Assembly (NCBI GenBank): GCA_030631725.1
Contig: DAOVKO010000105.1
Location: 1-7,212, forward strand
DNA from: Actinomycetes bacterium
GTDB lineage: Bacteria; Planctomycetota; Phycisphaerae; JAACET01
Length of the DNA stretch: 7,212 bases
Direction of reading: 5' to 3'
Shown here: positions 6,564 through 7,212 of the stretch, in pieces
How positions within the stretch are numbered: position 1 is the first letter of the stretch
Layout: the number at the start of each line of letters is the position of its first letter
Notes under the pieces: model-generated
What the model saw: the letters and a program-made list of their open reading frames with translations, nothing else
Databases searched by the model: none
Told to the model about the DNA's origin: nothing
Made by a program: the position numbers and the translations under genes

Positions 6564-6718
6564 ATTAAAATCAAGAATCAAAATGTAAATATCAAAATGA
6601 CATATCAAAATTCAAATATTTTGGAATGGCCTGTTCAGACATCTTCATTTTTGCATTTTGATTTGTAATTTTACATTTCCAAAGGATGCTACGCATTGAT
6701 ATTTGATATTTTATTTTC
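6564..6718. repeat. AT-rich degenerate repeat island with imperfect inverted symmetry between trpS and scpA
   Basis: This 155-base spacer is far richer in A+T than its neighbours. The left half on the plus strand repeats ATCAAAATG at 6577-6585 and 6591-6599, with ATCAAAATT at 6604-6612. The right half carries the reverse complement CATTTTGAT at 6654-6662 and further TTTGATATT-like words to 6715. AAATGTAAA near 6581 is mirrored by TTTACATTT at 6670-6678, so the halves could fold into a long imperfect hairpin around a less AT-rich centre (about 6623-6645). It contains no gene. It may be a dispersed intergenic repeat family or a MITE-like relic, and may hold the scpA promoter. It supplies no clear ribosome site for scpA and no obvious terminator for trpS. 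Confidence 0.6.
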
Positions 6719-7212
6719 CTATAGTGTTCGTTTTCCTTTGAGGTTGCACTTTTGTCGGACCTCCTCGAGGGTTTGCCCAGCAACGGCCGAGGCTTTGGCG
6801 GCCCCGTCCTGGAGTATTTCTTCGACTCTCTGTGGTGATTGGGCCAACTTTCGGCGCTTTTCCTGGATAGGCTGGAGGTATTCAGCGAGCCCTTCATACA
6901 TATGAGTTTTACACTCGACACAGCCCCAGCCAGCGCCAGTACAGTTTGTGGCGACCTCGAGCTTTTCGTAGCGATCGGAGGCAAAGAGGCGATAGAAGGT
7001 GGCCACGTTGCAGAAGTCGGGCCGACCCGGATCCTTTTTAGTGCGGCGCTGGGGGTCGGTGATCATGCCCAGGACCTTTTTGCGCATGGTCTGGGGGTCT
7101 TCCTTAAGGTCGATGGTATTGTCGTAACTTTTGGACATTTTTCGGCGGTCCAGGCCGAGCAGTCTGGCGCCCTGCTGTTCCTTGAGGATGAGGGCAGCCG
7201 GTTCGGGGAAGA
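6719..7212 (-). CDS. trpS: Tryptophanyl-tRNA synthetase, 5' end cut by window edge, with Fe-S-type cysteine motif
   Basis: Charges tRNA-Trp with tryptophan in the cytosol. The visible part is the last 163 codons of a protein normally about 330 long. The open frame continues from the KMSKS region to the window edge, and GLDRRKMSKSYDNTI (around 7115-7160) is the class I catalytic signature in typical TrpRS wording. The HIGH motif and the Rossmann N-terminus lie outside. After KMSKS, the sequence D-P-x-R-R and the helical anticodon-binding region run to the TAG at 6719-6721. Four cysteines at 7010-7012, 6941-6943, 6920-6922 and 6911-6913 follow C-x22-C-x6-C-x2-C, the spacing known from the [4Fe-4S]-bearing Thermotoga maritima enzyme. 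The C-terminus is basic. The internal ATG within KMSKS is not a start. Confidence 0.97.
   Translation of the reverse strand, partial: FPEPAALILKEQQGARLLGLDRRKMSKSYDNTIDLKEDPQTMRKKVLGMITDPQRRTKKDPGRPDFCNVATFYRLFASDRYEKLEVATNCTGAGWGCVECKTHMYEGLAEYLQPIQEKRRKLAQSPQRVEEILQDGAAKASAVAGQTLEEVRQKCNLKGKRTL

Noticed and set aside
6564..6608. N-terminal extension of ScpA from a TTG codon
   Set aside because: The 15 extra residues are encoded by the AT-rich repeat, there is no ribosome site, and ScpA proteins normally begin shortly before the GPLDLLL region.
6564..6718. CRISPR array
   Set aside because: The repeated words are short, degenerate, irregularly spaced and mirrored, with no constant repeat-spacer unit.
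6592..6984. 130-codon minus-strand frame overlapping the trpS end and the AT-rich spacer
   Set aside because: It is out of frame with trpS, whose frame carries KMSKS and the cysteine motif. The extra length runs into repeat sequence.

Overview
The window is 7.2 kb of bacterial DNA in which every supportable gene lies on the minus strand. Transcription therefore runs from the right edge (7212) to the left edge (1). In transcription order it holds: the 3' half of trpS (tryptophanyl-tRNA synthetase), an AT-rich repeat island, scpA (kleisin subunit of the condensin complex), a 163-base spacer, and then six closely spaced genes. These are a LegC-type PLP aminotransferase, a membrane sugar-phosphate transferase fused to a NeuD/PglD-type acyltransferase, a VOC-fold epimerase-like protein, a 68-residue orphan, an acyl carrier protein, and glmS, which runs off the left edge. 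The plus strand carries only mirror-image open frames.

The six-gene block reads as the front end of an amino-sugar glycoconjugate pathway. GlmS makes glucosamine-6-phosphate, the entry point to UDP-GlcNAc. The LegC-type aminotransferase would place a 4-amino group on a UDP-4-keto-6-deoxy sugar. The acyltransferase half of the fusion would N-acylate that amine, and the membrane half would load a UDP-linked sugar-phosphate onto undecaprenyl phosphate. The 4,6-dehydratase and the later glycosyltransferases are not in the window. The ACP, VOC protein and orphan in the middle of the block suggest, by inference only, a carrier-bound and non-standard acyl donor. The most unusual item is the fusion protein, which joins a sugar-modifying enzyme and the lipid-loading enzyme in one polypeptide.

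The flanking genes are housekeeping. TrpRS carries a cysteine spacing identical to that described for the [4Fe-4S] cluster of Thermotoga maritima TrpRS, which would fit an anaerobic or microaerophilic host. Coding DNA is moderately GC-rich, while the trpS-scpA spacer is strongly AT-rich and built from degenerate repeats. Strong Shine-Dalgarno sequences precede the aminotransferase, the fusion gene, the VOC gene and glmS. The host is a bacterium, and an anaerobic lineage such as Planctomycetota (Phycisphaerae) is one possibility, but that is a weak guess that the sequence alone does not establish.
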